From Drosophila miranda (Eukaryota; Arthropoda; Insecta; Diptera; Drosophilidae): 64,000 nucleotides of DNA. The position numbers and the translations under genes were made by a program. A model generated the notes under the pieces. The model worked only from the letters and a program-made list of their open reading frames with translations, did no database searches and had not been told where the DNA came from. Positions within the stretch are counted from its first letter, which is position 1. Each line of letters opens with the position of its first letter. Location: positions 14,924,001-14,988,000 of the forward strand of contig NC_046676.1 of the NCBI RefSeq assembly GCF_003369915.1, given 5' to 3'. Positions 1 to 10,244 of this stretch are shown one piece after another.

Positions 1-1311
1 GAACTAATATTAAAAATGAAGAGATCCGCTCGTGGGATCATAGCCCAAGAATGACTCAGTATTTTCCGACTGACTATTCATTCGTTCATTCATTATTCAA
101 GCCTCACATCGGACTCGAACATGTTGGCTGCCCGCTGTTTCGGTGGTGTCTGAATATTTTTCGGGCCGCTCAAACTCAAACCATAGCTCGCGCGCGACGG
201 TCGGTCGAGCGGGATACGACACCATACATATATAGCGATATAGCGCATTCTGGCAGATCGGGTTCGTGCAGCGATCTGCCATCAGCCATCAGTGTCTCCA
301 TCCTCCTTCTCGCGGACAATCGATCGGTGTTCCTGGCTCCGTTTGTCGTTTGTCGGCTCGGGTCTTTAATTGCGTCACTAATGAGCTGCATTTATGTTAA
401 TCTCTGCACCCGGGACGTCTAAGCATTTCAAGCGACACTCCAAAGCGATCCAGCGATCGAGCGATCCAGCATTCGGCACTTCTTCTTTTCTTTTCTTTTT
501 ATTTTTGGTAGTTTTCACCTGCTGAGCCGTTTATGGTTATTGCCGCAATTCCGTTGTGACAGTCGGAGGCGCTTTATCATAAATTAAAAAATCGTGTAGT
601 CGGACAGAGCCCGGACCCCGGGACCCCCGGCCCGTCCCGCGGCCCAACTGATGGATGATGGTGCCGCCGCTGATGCCAGTTTCGGCTCTGAGTTATGGCC
701 GGGCCAAGGCGGAGATTTGCATGAATGAAACGCACGCGCTGATAAACGAGCTGCTGGCCACAACAGCACCATCAGTGCCGGCCCCAGCCCCGGCTCCAGT
801 CCCAGTCCCAGTCCCAGTCCCAGTCGCAGCATCATCTCGAAAACTGTTTTGTGATCCGATCTTGGTGCTCTCGCGATGACTTAATTGAAACGCCGCTGGC
901 AGAAGCAGAAGGTGTTAATTAGCATATGAACAACTGGACAAAAAAGACGGCGGTCTTGTGTATTTTGTGTTTCGATATTCGGCTTTCGGCTTTCGGACTC
1001 CGATTCGGTATTGGTCATTGGCTGGTCCTCCTAATACAAGTGTGTATTTGTGTAGTATTATTGACTGCTGCCGTCTGCGTTTTCGGATCATTAATAACAA
1101 CCAGACATTGAGGCATTGGCTTACATCCCATAGAAGTTCTGTATCCGCTCGGTTTCCTATGGCAGTGGAGCCATAGGAAAGGGTCGCGTCGCTCGAATAA
1201 CAGCCGCATCAGCGAACGGGACTCCCGCCTCTCAGTGCGAATGGGATATGATGATAGTGGCAATTGTTGCGCCTGTATTCGTGTTGTGTGCCGCCTCGGA
1301 TCTGCATCGTC
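1..1311. other. Region upstream of the Wnt2 start codon; no gene seen
   Basis: No reading frame here looks coding. The stretch holds TA-rich and AT-rich patches, for example the tatata-containing run near 226-240, and short imperfect direct repeats such as gcgatcca/gcgatcga around 446-470. It should contain the Wnt2 5' UTR and promoter, but I cannot place a transcription start from sequence alone. Confidence 0.5.
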
Positions 1312-4300
1312 ATGTGGAAAACACATAACAAGCTCTTAATCTACATACTCTGGATTATGGAAATAAGGTATAGTAGCTCCCATAATCGGTGTGCCATTAG
1401 CATGTAGTGCCAAACAATTCGGTTTTGCCAGGGGAGAGGAGAGTGCCAGTTGGTTGGGGTTTTTCCTTTTATCGCTGACAGATCTGCTCGGGTTGACAAC
1501 TCTTTCGTGGCGTCCTCCTATCGCGCACATCGCTGGACACGATCGCTAATTTTTATCTGCAAAAACCACCGCGAGATGTATGTAAATTGTTATTCCTTAT
1601 CGAACGCCCAAACAGTGTGCGACGCCTCAATCCTCAAGAGACTCGTGTTCGGATAGCATCCCATTCTATGGTTGGGAAATGTCGGCAGGCGTTGCCATAA
1701 ATCGGTCGGACGACTGGGGGAAAACGCGCTGGAAAAAATCTCATTAAAATTGGCAATTAAATGGCAGGCAGCAACTAAAACACAAAACTGACAGAAAGAC
1801 AGCCGACTCGTCATCAAGGCGACTGCCATTTGTACCAAAAGCGAATACAGCGAGGAGCAGCTCTATTCGCGGTACGGAAGGCGGGACTGAGGGGATGGGG
1901 ATGGGGATGCAGAAGAAGGAGGAGGAGGAGGAGGAGGAGCACCAACGACAACTTGAAATCAATTTTTGCCATAAACTCATCAACGTTGCCTTGTCCGTGT
2001 GCCGTGTGTCCGTCCGTATCTGTGGCTGTTTCGACTGCTATCTAATTGCCCCGATGCAGTTGCAGTTGCAATGAGTGGAGTGTATCTTTAAGATACGCGG
2101 CCCCACTCGGTTCCTCTCCCCCCCTCTCTCTCTTCTCCATCCTTGCGGCAGTGGGCCGGACTGGACTGGTGGGCCGACCCGATGCCGAGCCTGTGCACAC
2201 AATGCATGCCAGAGCCAGAGAGCATCTCCGACCGGGCCATGGCCCAGAGCTCGGACCCAGAGAGCAACGAAAAAAAGGGTCTTAACCCAGAAATGCTTAG
2301 CTCATGTAATTGAGGTTACTGCAATTTTAAGGCGCATGCCTCCGCACCAAGCAGGAAACAACTTCCAGCTGCAGCCCCGACCCCAACCCCAGCTCCCCCT
2401 CCGCGGCCACATCTCCTGCTCTGCTCTGCTCTGCTCTGCTCTGCTCTGCTCTGCTCTGCTCTGCTCTGCTCGCGTACATGGACAATTGGAACGCATGAAC
2501 GTGCAGACAAACGCTCAAATTGCGATCAAGATCACTCTGTGCCGAGACTTGTTGGCCAACCCGCTGCATTTACAAGCCCAAAATGGCATAAACTCTTGTT
2601 GCAAGTTCCCAGTTGTCGGTTGTCGGTTGTCGGTTGACTGTTGCTTTTTGCCTGTTGCCAATTTCCCAGGCCAACCTGCAGAGCTGTGCGGGAGCCGTCG
2701 GCGGCAGCGGCAACGGCAACGGTGGTCGAGGAATCTTTTCTGTGGCTGCGGCAGTCATTGGTGGGGTTCTTTTACTACTCGTGGAGTCTTAGCTCCAGCT
2801 ATGGATGAGTGATCGACTGCAAACCTCAAAGCACAAACAAAACTATCTGCCGTTGATCTGTTTGTCTGGCCATGATGGCAAGGGCGGGCGGCCAAGAGCC
2901 ACAGGGAGAGCCAGGCGGATGGCTGAGTGGCCATTCGACCACTTGGTCTCTGCCAATTGTCCATGACGAACGATCCGTTTTGGCTTTTACCTGTTACATG
3001 GACACGGCAAACATACACTGAGCGAAGAACTCGAAGGCAAACAAAGAGAGTGGTTCGCTGATGGCGATGCCACTTCAAAGTGCTCCAAGCTCGGGTTACG
3101 TTACCCTTTGGATATATTGGGTTTTGTGTTCTTCTCTCTGGTTTCTATATTTCCTATAGCCATATTTATTGTACTCCCAATACCTCTTTACATTTTCTAT
3201 AACCTATTATTGTGAAATCAAAATGGAAGGATTTGAATTTATTCTCCAGAATTCTATAGGATTCTGCCTAAGATTTCTTGCTTTCTTGCAACTCTTTGGA
3301 CTGCCTTTTTTTCTGTCAGTGCATCTATGGTACATATGTCTTTCTCTGGTCAATTACGTCGTCGTTTTTGTGGCCAGGATGGGGCTGCAATTGTTGCTGG
3401 CCGTTTGTCTGACCGTGGCAGCGACATTTTTCTTGGCCATGACCATGGTCTGCTTCGCTTCAATGCTCCTTTGGGCCGCTCGCCACGCTCCCTCCTCTCT
3501 GCAGCGGCCCCTGCAGCCACCCATCCGCTCCGTGGTCTTGGAATATTTGTATTTTATTGATGGCATGTTGAACAGCCTTTATGGGCTTTCGGTTTGTTCG
3601 CTGCTCCCCTCCGTCCCCATTGGGCTCCTCCGTTGACCACTCCCTCCCGGCACCGCCCACTTTACATGCAGCTGTAGAGCAAAGTTGTGGCTTTTATCAG
3701 CGCCACAAAACTTTCAAATGCCCCAACAGAGAGAACAGAGAGAGGGAGAGAGAGAGAGAGAGACAGAGGGAAGACTGGGGACCCAAGGCATTGCATTGTT
3801 TTGTCTGGATTAAAGCGCCTTTGTTGCTTCCGCCTCCAATTGGTGCTAAAAGAGCCATAGGAGATGGGGGTGGGCAGGGACAGGGACAGGGACAGGGGCA
3901 GGCAGGTCCAGGGAGAGCCATGAACATGTCAGCAAGCCATGTAATTACCGGCGAGAGCGCCAGTCATATATTTCTGCCTGCTCTTGGAGGCGCTACTGGT
4001 GTAGTACTCGCACCACAGCCGCCTTCGCTGGAGTCGCAGTCCCTGTCCCACTCCCAGGTCTCGACACAGCGGTGGGTCGAAACTATGCGGCGGACTAGAT
4101 TCGCACAATTATGACAGGGCCCTAACCAGATCGGGCGCAGATCGGGCCCAGCGTATGCGGCAGTCGAGGAGTCGAGGATCGCCGGGCCACAGCCAGTGTC
4201 TGGCCTGTGCAGTGCCGAGGTGAGCAGAGGGAAGAGGAGATCGGGTTCGGGTGCGGGTTCGGTTTCGGTTCGGGCTTCTACGCCTGCGCGTGAAAATATT

Positions 4301-7300
4301 AAAGTCATATTTTTATGAGGCTCCAAAGTGCGCATTAAGTCGGCCTCTCTCGGACTTGGCTGTTGCTGCTGCGGCTTGTTGCGAGTATTGACTCGGTCTG
4401 GGTTCGGGCATTTATGCTTTGGTCAGCATATAAGTGGCCTGTCCCCCATTCCCCGGCCTGGTCAAGATGCCGGCGTTGAGTTATGCCCCTGGCTTAATCC
4501 ATTTTTAATGATTCCGCGTTGTCGTGGCAAATATTTTTGTGCAAATTAGTGGCTGAGGAATCACCAATTTGTTGCAGAGCAGAAGCCATAAGACTGTCAA
4601 TGGAACTAGTTTCGTTTTTCTTAATGCGAAACTCTATTTGGGATACTCGTAGATGAGAGGGCAAGGCAGTGGGAAAGGCAGCGGTTGAGGCTGAGGCGGA
4701 GGCGGAAATGGTATCAAGTTCATGACAGGTCCTTGCTCTCACGCAGCAGAAAGGGTCACGAAACCAAACCGAACCGTTCTCGATATAGAACCAGAGATAA
4801 AACTCCACTACGAGTGAACCACACAACAAAAAGTGAAGCAGTCTAAGGACAAAACAGAAGAAGGGATCCGAAACAAAGCACAAATCAAGCACACACGTGA
4901 CTTGGACTCTTCAAGAGGATGGAGATCATTAAAGGGGATGGCGTTGGGGATGGGAATGGGAATGGAGATGGGCTGGGCAGGGCCTGGGCACGGCGGAAGG
5001 TAATGGCGATGATGATGATGATGAAATTGTCGGCGTTGACATGCAACAGGCGGAGGCAGCCGCAGAGGCAGGCAAATAAAGCAGCTAAAAACAAAAGGGT
5101 TGAGGAGAGATGGTTGCCTTGATTGTTCGGCTGGAGGTTGGAGTTGCTATAGAAGAAGGGCAGGGCCCGGGGCAGGGGGCACGACGGTCACGCTGAACGA
5201 ACGCACGTAAAAGCTATTGACTGACTGACTGGCTGACTGACTGACTGTCAGAACGGATGCACCACCGACAGATTGATCAGCTTGTTTTCGGGCCAACTAA
5301 AAAGTTGAAGGTTTGTGGTTGAGCCCTTAGTCAGACCAGGCTGCCAGTTGCCAGGTCGTGCCGTTTAAACGAGCCTAATTATTAGTTTTGCCACCAATTT
5401 TCATCGTTCATCGATCGTCCCGGATCGCTCAAGTCATGTTAACAGCATGTTTAACAAGCCAACAACAACATCAACATCAGCATGAACCAGAAAGAAAGGA
5501 CAGCCCCGTGGGTCGACTACTAAAGTACCCTGGTATATTATACCAAAAGCGGATCGTTTATAGGACAGCTATACGGCATTCTGGGCTATGTGAAGAGATG
5601 GGATTACAGTATACCAATAAGTACACATTTTATAGGATAGAACAGGCATTGGAAACTACTGAGAATGGTGTATACTCGTGGTATACCTTTGGGAGGGTAT
5701 AACATCAACGACTTCGATCGCATATCAACCAGCGACGATCATCGTTCACAATCGATCGGCCGAAGGTTCGCTCAGATGTTGGGGAGGAGACGACCCGTGC
5801 TCTTCTGCGGTTGGTAAAATGTGTAATTTCTGTAAATTGATTTAATTGCCGCAATTAAAAATGTCTTGTAAGAGTTGGAGCTCAAGCTGGAGTGGCAGCG
5901 AAAGCAATTTACATTTGTCTACAGATGTGGCATGGCCATGTGGCAACCAGTCGGAGTCGGAGCTGGAGTTGGATTTGCCCACCCAATTGTTTTTTGGCCC
6001 GAGGATGTGTTTGGCACGGCAACAGTCCCAGTTTCAGCCACCCTCCCCACCCCCGTCTGGTGCGGACAAAAGGCGATCGATCTACGACTTGATTATGGAA
6101 CCAGCTGTTTGATGCTGATTGGTTTGGCAGCCGCAAATCGACAGGTTAGACAGTCGGACACGTCTCAAGAGTGGGCCGGAGAGTGGGCCGCATGAAAGGA
6201 GAGAGAACGGGAGACGCCCCCGCCTGGCTCTGGCTGTGGCAATTTGCAACTCATTGTCAAAACTCATTAATCCCATTTGCCATTTTTGACTGTTAGCATT
6301 AATTTGGCCATTTAACTCAACAACTGAGATCAGCTCTGCTGAGATCAACGTGGCTCGAACGGAGTTGATTGGACACTCCATCGAGCCACGATGGCTGCCT
6401 GCCCGAGCTTCTCCATCGCCATCTCCATATCCATGTAATTATGGCTAATAATACAGCTGGCGGCAAAGATTTGACTAAAAACTGACAGAATAACGCCCCG
6501 TTAGCCCCCTCTGCACTGCCAGCCCTCCCACAGCCACCTGACAGAGTCAGCAAACAACTGCAACGCATTAATCTTGGCCAGACTCGACTTGGCCTGGCTT
6601 TAATACGTTTGTCTTCGATTGGCCGAGATGTGGGGCTGAAGTCTCCAATGGCAAACGAAATGGAAAATGAAAATCGAGCCGCAGCTCCAGTGCTGGCGGC
6701 GTTTTCTGTGCACGACTTTTCAGCCATTGCCAATCGAACGATCCCAGCAGCGATCGATTGAACGATCCAACGGTCCAACGATCGATCGGCGTTTGTTTGT
6801 AATATTTTATTCGATGTCGCTTGGTGGTCTACAGGGTGTTATTTATGGTTCTGTTTGCTTTGATTTCTCGTCAGATTAGTGTTCAGCTTTACATCCGCCA
6901 TGCTCTGCGGCCGCATACCGGGCCTGACCTTGCCGCAGCGCCAGCTGTGCGGAGAGATGCCGGACGCCCTGATCGCCCTGGGCGAGGGCCATCAGCTGGG
7001 GGCCCAGGAGTGCCAGCAGCAGTTTCGAGGCCACCGCTGGAACTGCTCGGAGGTGTGGCAGCGCAACGTCTTCGCCCATGTCATACCCATAGGTGAGCGT
7101 CCACGAAACCCCCTTTGATAGCCCTCTAATCACGGCTTCTATTCGTTTCTCAGCATCGCGGGAGGCCGCGTTTACGTATGCCATAGCTAGCGCTGGGGCC
7201 GCCTATGCAGTCACCGCTGCCTGTGCCCGCGGCAACATTTCCACCTGCGGCTGCGATGTGCGCCACAAAGCTAGCCCCTCCTCCGATGGTGCTCCGGCAG

Positions 7301-8095
7301 AGCCCTGGAAATGGGGCGGCTGTTCTGCGGATGTGGACTTTGGCATGCGATATGCGCGCAAGTTCCTCGATGCCCGGGAGCTGGAGCGCGACTCCCGCAC
7401 GCTGATGAATCTCCACAACAATCGAGCCGGGCGAACGGTGCGTATTATCATCCATGTGTTCCCTGTTATTGAATCTCCGTTCTCTTCCCTATCAGCTGGT
7501 GAAGAAGCTGCTTCGCACGGACTGCAAGTGCCATGGCGTGAGCGGGTCCTGCGTGATGAAGACCTGCTGGAAGAGCCTGCCACCGTTCCGCCTGATCGGC
7601 GACAAGCTCATGCAGAAATATCATAAAGCCAAAACTGTTCAAGCCGTTCGAGGCAAACGTGGACTGAGATTAGTAATAAGCAGGTGAGTGAGTGAACCAT
7701 CGATCAGACGAAGGACTTAAAGCCCATTGGAATGAAAACTTATCCAACGAACTCATTCATTCTTCTCCATCCCGACCAGAAAAAAGCATGGCAGTGCCGG
7801 AGCCCGCCCACCGAAGCCTGCTTTGGTGTGGCCAAAGCGCATGGAGCTGATCTACCTGGAGGCGTCGCCTAACTACTGCGAGCGCAGCCTCCAGTCGGGC
7901 ACGCTTGGCACGGCGGGTCGTCTCTGCCATCGGAATGAACGCGGACCCCAGAGCTGTGACCTGTTGTGCTGCGGGCGTGGCCATAACACGCAGCACATCC
8001 GACGCAGCAAGCAGTGCCGCTGCCAGTTCCGATGGTGCTGCCAGGTGGAGTGCGAGCTGTGCGACGAGAGCTACGAGGAGTTCACCTGTAAATAG
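1312..8095 (+). CDS. Wnt2: Wnt2, secreted Wnt glycoprotein (5 coding exons)
   Basis: Secreted lipid-modified ligand for Frizzled receptors. Coding exons are 1312-1367, 6875-7092, 7154-7437, 7496-7683 and 7780-8095, all with GT/AG borders and consistent phase, giving 353 residues, close to the fly protein. The 56-nt first exon encodes a hydrophobic start ([19 protein letters not shown]) that acts as signal peptide; it was recognised by its match to the start of fly Wnt2. Visible family marks are the cysteine framework, the CHGVSGSC motif in exon 4 (residues 198-205, with Ser202 as the expected palmitoleate site), N-glycosylation sequons NCS and NIS, and the cysteine-dense C-terminus ending EEFTCK. 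Intron 1 is 5.5 kb and the others are 58-96 bp. That large intron is the likely home of enhancers. The fly-specific start and overall match separate it from other Wnt paralogues. Confidence 0.97.
2414..2471. repeat. CTCTG pentanucleotide microsatellite, about 11 copies
   Basis: Near-perfect tandem copies of ctctg lie inside Wnt2 intron 1. They create apparent open frames in all three minus frames (repeating E-Q-S-R-A), which are artefacts of the repeat. Confidence 0.95.
5217..5246. repeat. GACT tetranucleotide run
   Basis: Short tandem copies of gact, with one gctg interruption, in Wnt2 intron 1. A simple repeat with no other content seen. Confidence 0.8.
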
Positions 8096-8318
8096 TGGCG
8101 GACCCGCCCGAATCCACAAGTTGACATATAACCCTCAATGTTGATAGGCTTACAAATAGGATTATTGCATAACTAAAGCAAAAGTTAATTAAGTATTATC
8201 AGAAATGTATTACACGCAGACAAGACAAGAAAAGAACACATTCCAGTTTACAATAAGACCATTGAAGATCTACCTATAATCCCCGAGACTACGGGCAGAT
8301 CGGTAGAGAATGGCCATT

Positions 8319-8324
8319 AATAAA
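8319..8324 (+). terminator. Wnt2 poly(A) signal
   Basis: AATAAA lies 224 nt after the Wnt2 stop codon and is followed by a long T tract at about 8352-8371. It is the first canonical signal downstream of the gene. Confidence 0.65.
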
Positions 8325-8389
8325 ACTGTTCAAAATGGATCGTTATATATAGTTTTTTTTTTTTTTTTTTTCATGTGGAAAATTTGTAT

Positions 8390-8395
8390 TTTATT
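8390..8395 (-). terminator. Possible minus-strand poly(A) signal facing Wnt2
   Basis: AATAAA on the minus strand lies about 165 nt past the minus-strand stop at 8559. It would make the minus-strand transcription unit at 8.4-9.7 kb convergent with Wnt2, with 3' ends almost touching. The support is only the hexamer and the coding-like exon before it. Confidence 0.35.
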
Positions 8396-8558
8396 GTAAA
8401 CAAGTTTACTGCTACCTTTCGTGGCAACTTAATCTAGTTTTACATTTAAGGGGAAAAACAATTGATCACAGGAGATACATATGTACATAAACTTAATGTT
8501 ACATATATGGAGTATGTACATACATTATTTACAATATTTACAAAAAGTTAATGAGATG

Positions 8559-8734
8559 TTATAGGAGGGATCTAGTAGGGAGATCCAGTGGATGACACCT
8601 TTTGAGTCTTCTTTTTCTTGGCGTGTTAATTAGACGTCTGGCTAGCGCATTAGGGTGACCACCAAGTCGTTGCAAGTACCTAGCTGCATGTAATTGTATA
8701 ACATCGCCCACTTTGGGAAATATATAGAGATCAA
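8559..8734 (-). CDS. Possible last exon of an unrecognised minus-strand gene
   Basis: A coding-like frame of 57 codons plus stop follows a good acceptor (tatctttaaatag) and starts in phase 2. It reads VDLYIFPKVGDVIQLHAARY, then a basic tail (PRKRRLKR), and ends TAA, with a minus-strand AATAAA at 8390. The FPKVGDVIQLH segment faintly resembles the end of POT1-type OB-folds, but that is only an impression. The best partner upstream is a donor at 9151 (phase 1, ending CAA G), which would give a 417-bp intron. Upstream of that the frames clash, so this may be the least decayed part of a pseudogene. Function unknown. Confidence 0.3.
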
Positions 8735-9151
8735 CTATTTAAAGATACTCTATCTGAATTCTCTGCTACATGGCATCTACATATGTACAATGTACATTTT
8801 ACATAATGAATCCCAAAAGACACCCGTTGATCGGCAGTTCAAATATTCCGTTATCAGAAATTTGACTTTTCTTTGGGTAATATTTGAAAATAAATATGTA
8901 TCTGTTAGGATCTCGATTCAAGCCACAAAAATGATCTTTTACTAAAGGCTTTAAACGAAATTTAACGGCAATTCTACACGATACATACTTTCAATACATA
9001 TGCCTCCACAATATAGCACATAAATCGTTGCATACTTTTGGGTTTCAATGGATAATGGAGATTTTCCACACTGCCACTGAAAGACATTCCTCGTCTCAAT
9101 CGGCTCATAAATAGCCGATATGTAACCAAAATATAACTTGAAATAAATCAC

Positions 9152-9672
9152 CTTGAAAACGGGCGAACGACGAAGAAAGTGCAACGTGGTGCACTCCCTG
9201 GCTATCGCGACTTGCTCATACTCTTAAACACATCCAACCACAACGAAGTTGCTATTGTGGCAGTAAAATACAATCCGTATTTGTAGGATGGGTTAAATCG
9301 TATGAGATCCAATGAAAACACACCTTTTTTTAAAGACGAGGTGATCATGAAACATCGTATTGACGGACGTCATACTAATCTCCAAGAATGACATCACTAT
9401 TTGCTCATTTATTTCTCTCACAGCATCAGAGGGACATGACCCTTCGGTCTTGTTAACGCTATCGAATCATTTAAACTTTCCTGCATATGATACTGCATGC
9501 TGAGTGCACACAGGGTAATCGCCATGTTGCAATACATTTCAATTGAAGAGAGTGATACCAGCCATATATGTACATATGTACTTTAGCTTTTGGAAAATCC
9601 TTCGAGAAATCCTGGGTTCACCTTGTCATGGGCTGGTGTAGAGGCACAAGCGCCGCCGTAATTGAAGTGCAT
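9152..9672 (-). pseudogene. Coding-like minus-strand block in shifting frames
   Basis: Read on the minus strand, four neighbouring segments look like protein but do not share one frame. A start-like ATG at 9672 opens MHFNYGGACASTPAHDK followed by a gtgaac donor. From 9537 one frame reads MYCNMAITLCALSMQYHMQE. A second frame then reads SCPSDAVREINEQIVMSFLE and on through FHDHLVFKK. A third, after the A7 run near 9330, reads SYKYGLYFTATIATSLWLDV to a TAG at 9202. Dropping one A from the A7 run joins the second and third segments. No introns of usual size reconcile the frames. The likely meaning is a gene recently broken by small indels, with sequencing error as the alternative. I do not recognise the family. 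Confidence 0.35.
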
Positions 9673-9725
9673 TGAATTCGAACTCAAAATAAAAGATTCA
9701 AGGGGTAAGCACAGTATTATAGAAT

Positions 9726-9977
9726 TTATTCATCAAATTCATTGCTAGACTCATCGTTGCTGCCGTCTTCGTTACCCCTTATCGCATCGTCCGTAGACTG
9801 CATTTGCATCTGCATCGTGTCCAAAAGAGATTTCAAGAGACGTCTGTTCAGATGATCCGTTTGGGTCAATTCACGGGCGGCCTGGTGTGGGTGTGGATCG
9901 TCTGTTTCGGTTGGCATCGAGGTGGCAGCGGGTGCTGGGGTTGAAGCCATGGCCTCAATGTGTTCCAAACCGGGCAT
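9726..9977 (-). CDS. Small ORF, 83 codons, unrecognised
   Basis: The first ATG in frame is at 9977, and the frame stays open upstream only through non-ATG codons. The product starts MPGLEHIEAM, has a Pro/Ala/Thr-rich stretch, a helical basic segment (HLNRRLLKSLLDTMQ) and an acidic tail ending NEFDE. A minus-strand AATAAA overlaps the stop codon. It lies head to head with ana2 across 267 bp containing Motif 1 and motif 6 sites, so a shared bidirectional promoter is plausible. The coding-like block below starts 54 nt after its stop, so a two-cistron transcript is conceivable. No family recognised. Confidence 0.35.
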   Translation of the reverse strand: MPGLEHIEAMASTPAPAATSMPTETDDPHPHQAARELTQTDHLNRRLLKSLLDTMQMQMQSTDDAIRGNEDGSNDESSNEFDE

Positions 9978-10065
9978 ACTTTCGTAAAAGAACAACTTTT
10001 GCTTCTTACGGATGACTCACGGTTGTAATGGTTTTTGCTACAATTGTTTGCAGTTGAAAAAGTTG

Positions 10066-10076
10066 CAGTGTGACCG
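10066..10076 (-). promoter_or_regulatory. Motif 1 (M1BP-type) core promoter element
   Basis: The sequence cagtgtgaccg matches the inverse of the Drosophila Motif 1 consensus YGGTCACACTR. It sits 169 bp upstream of the ana2 ATG and 89 bp upstream of the opposite small ORF, where a TATA-less housekeeping start is expected. Confidence 0.7.
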
Positions 10077-10083
10077 CGGTATC

Positions 10084-10166
10084 GACAAAATATACCGTCC
10101 GACCCTCAGAAATATACCGAAACATACCGCCTCATTTTCAAAATATACCGTGAATATACTGACGCA
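10084..10166 (+). promoter_or_regulatory. aatataccg array, copy A (motif 6 type), ana2 promoter
   Basis: Four copies of tataccg and a final atatact occur within about 80 bp, matching the inverse of Ohler motif 6 (KTYRGTATWTTT). The block ends about 80 bp before the ana2 ATG. A very similar block, in the same orientation and with the same spacing, lies upstream of Sec31 at 16887-16970. Confidence 0.7.
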
Positions 10167-10244
10167 CTGTGTTTGTACTCGAACAAAATCTCCCGCTCGA
10201 ATTTAATTTTGTAAGCAAACCGTATAAATAAAATAACATTTAAA

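Larger units (their letters stand above)
1368..6874 (+). other. Wnt2 intron 1 (5.5 kb), low-complexity rich
   Basis: Starts GTATAG and ends CGTCAG. It contains many simple-sequence tracts: GGA repeats near 1916-1937, a CTCTG pentanucleotide run at 2419-2468, GA repeats near 3735-3765, a GGGACA run near 3875-3900, ATG/GAT repeats near 5007-5022 and a GACT run near 5217-5246. Several open frames exist (the longest is 155 codons at 3169-3636) but none has recognisable similarity or splice context. The intron probably carries Wnt2 enhancers, which I cannot delimit. Confidence 0.7.

Noticed and set aside
2302..2569. Minus-strand frames with repeated Glu-Gln-Ser-Arg-Ala
   Set aside because: Translation of the CTCTG microsatellite in three frames.
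8951..9184. Minus-strand 77-codon frame through 8951-9184
   Set aside because: Runs across the donor at 9151 into AT-rich intron-like sequence; only its first part overlaps coding-like bases.
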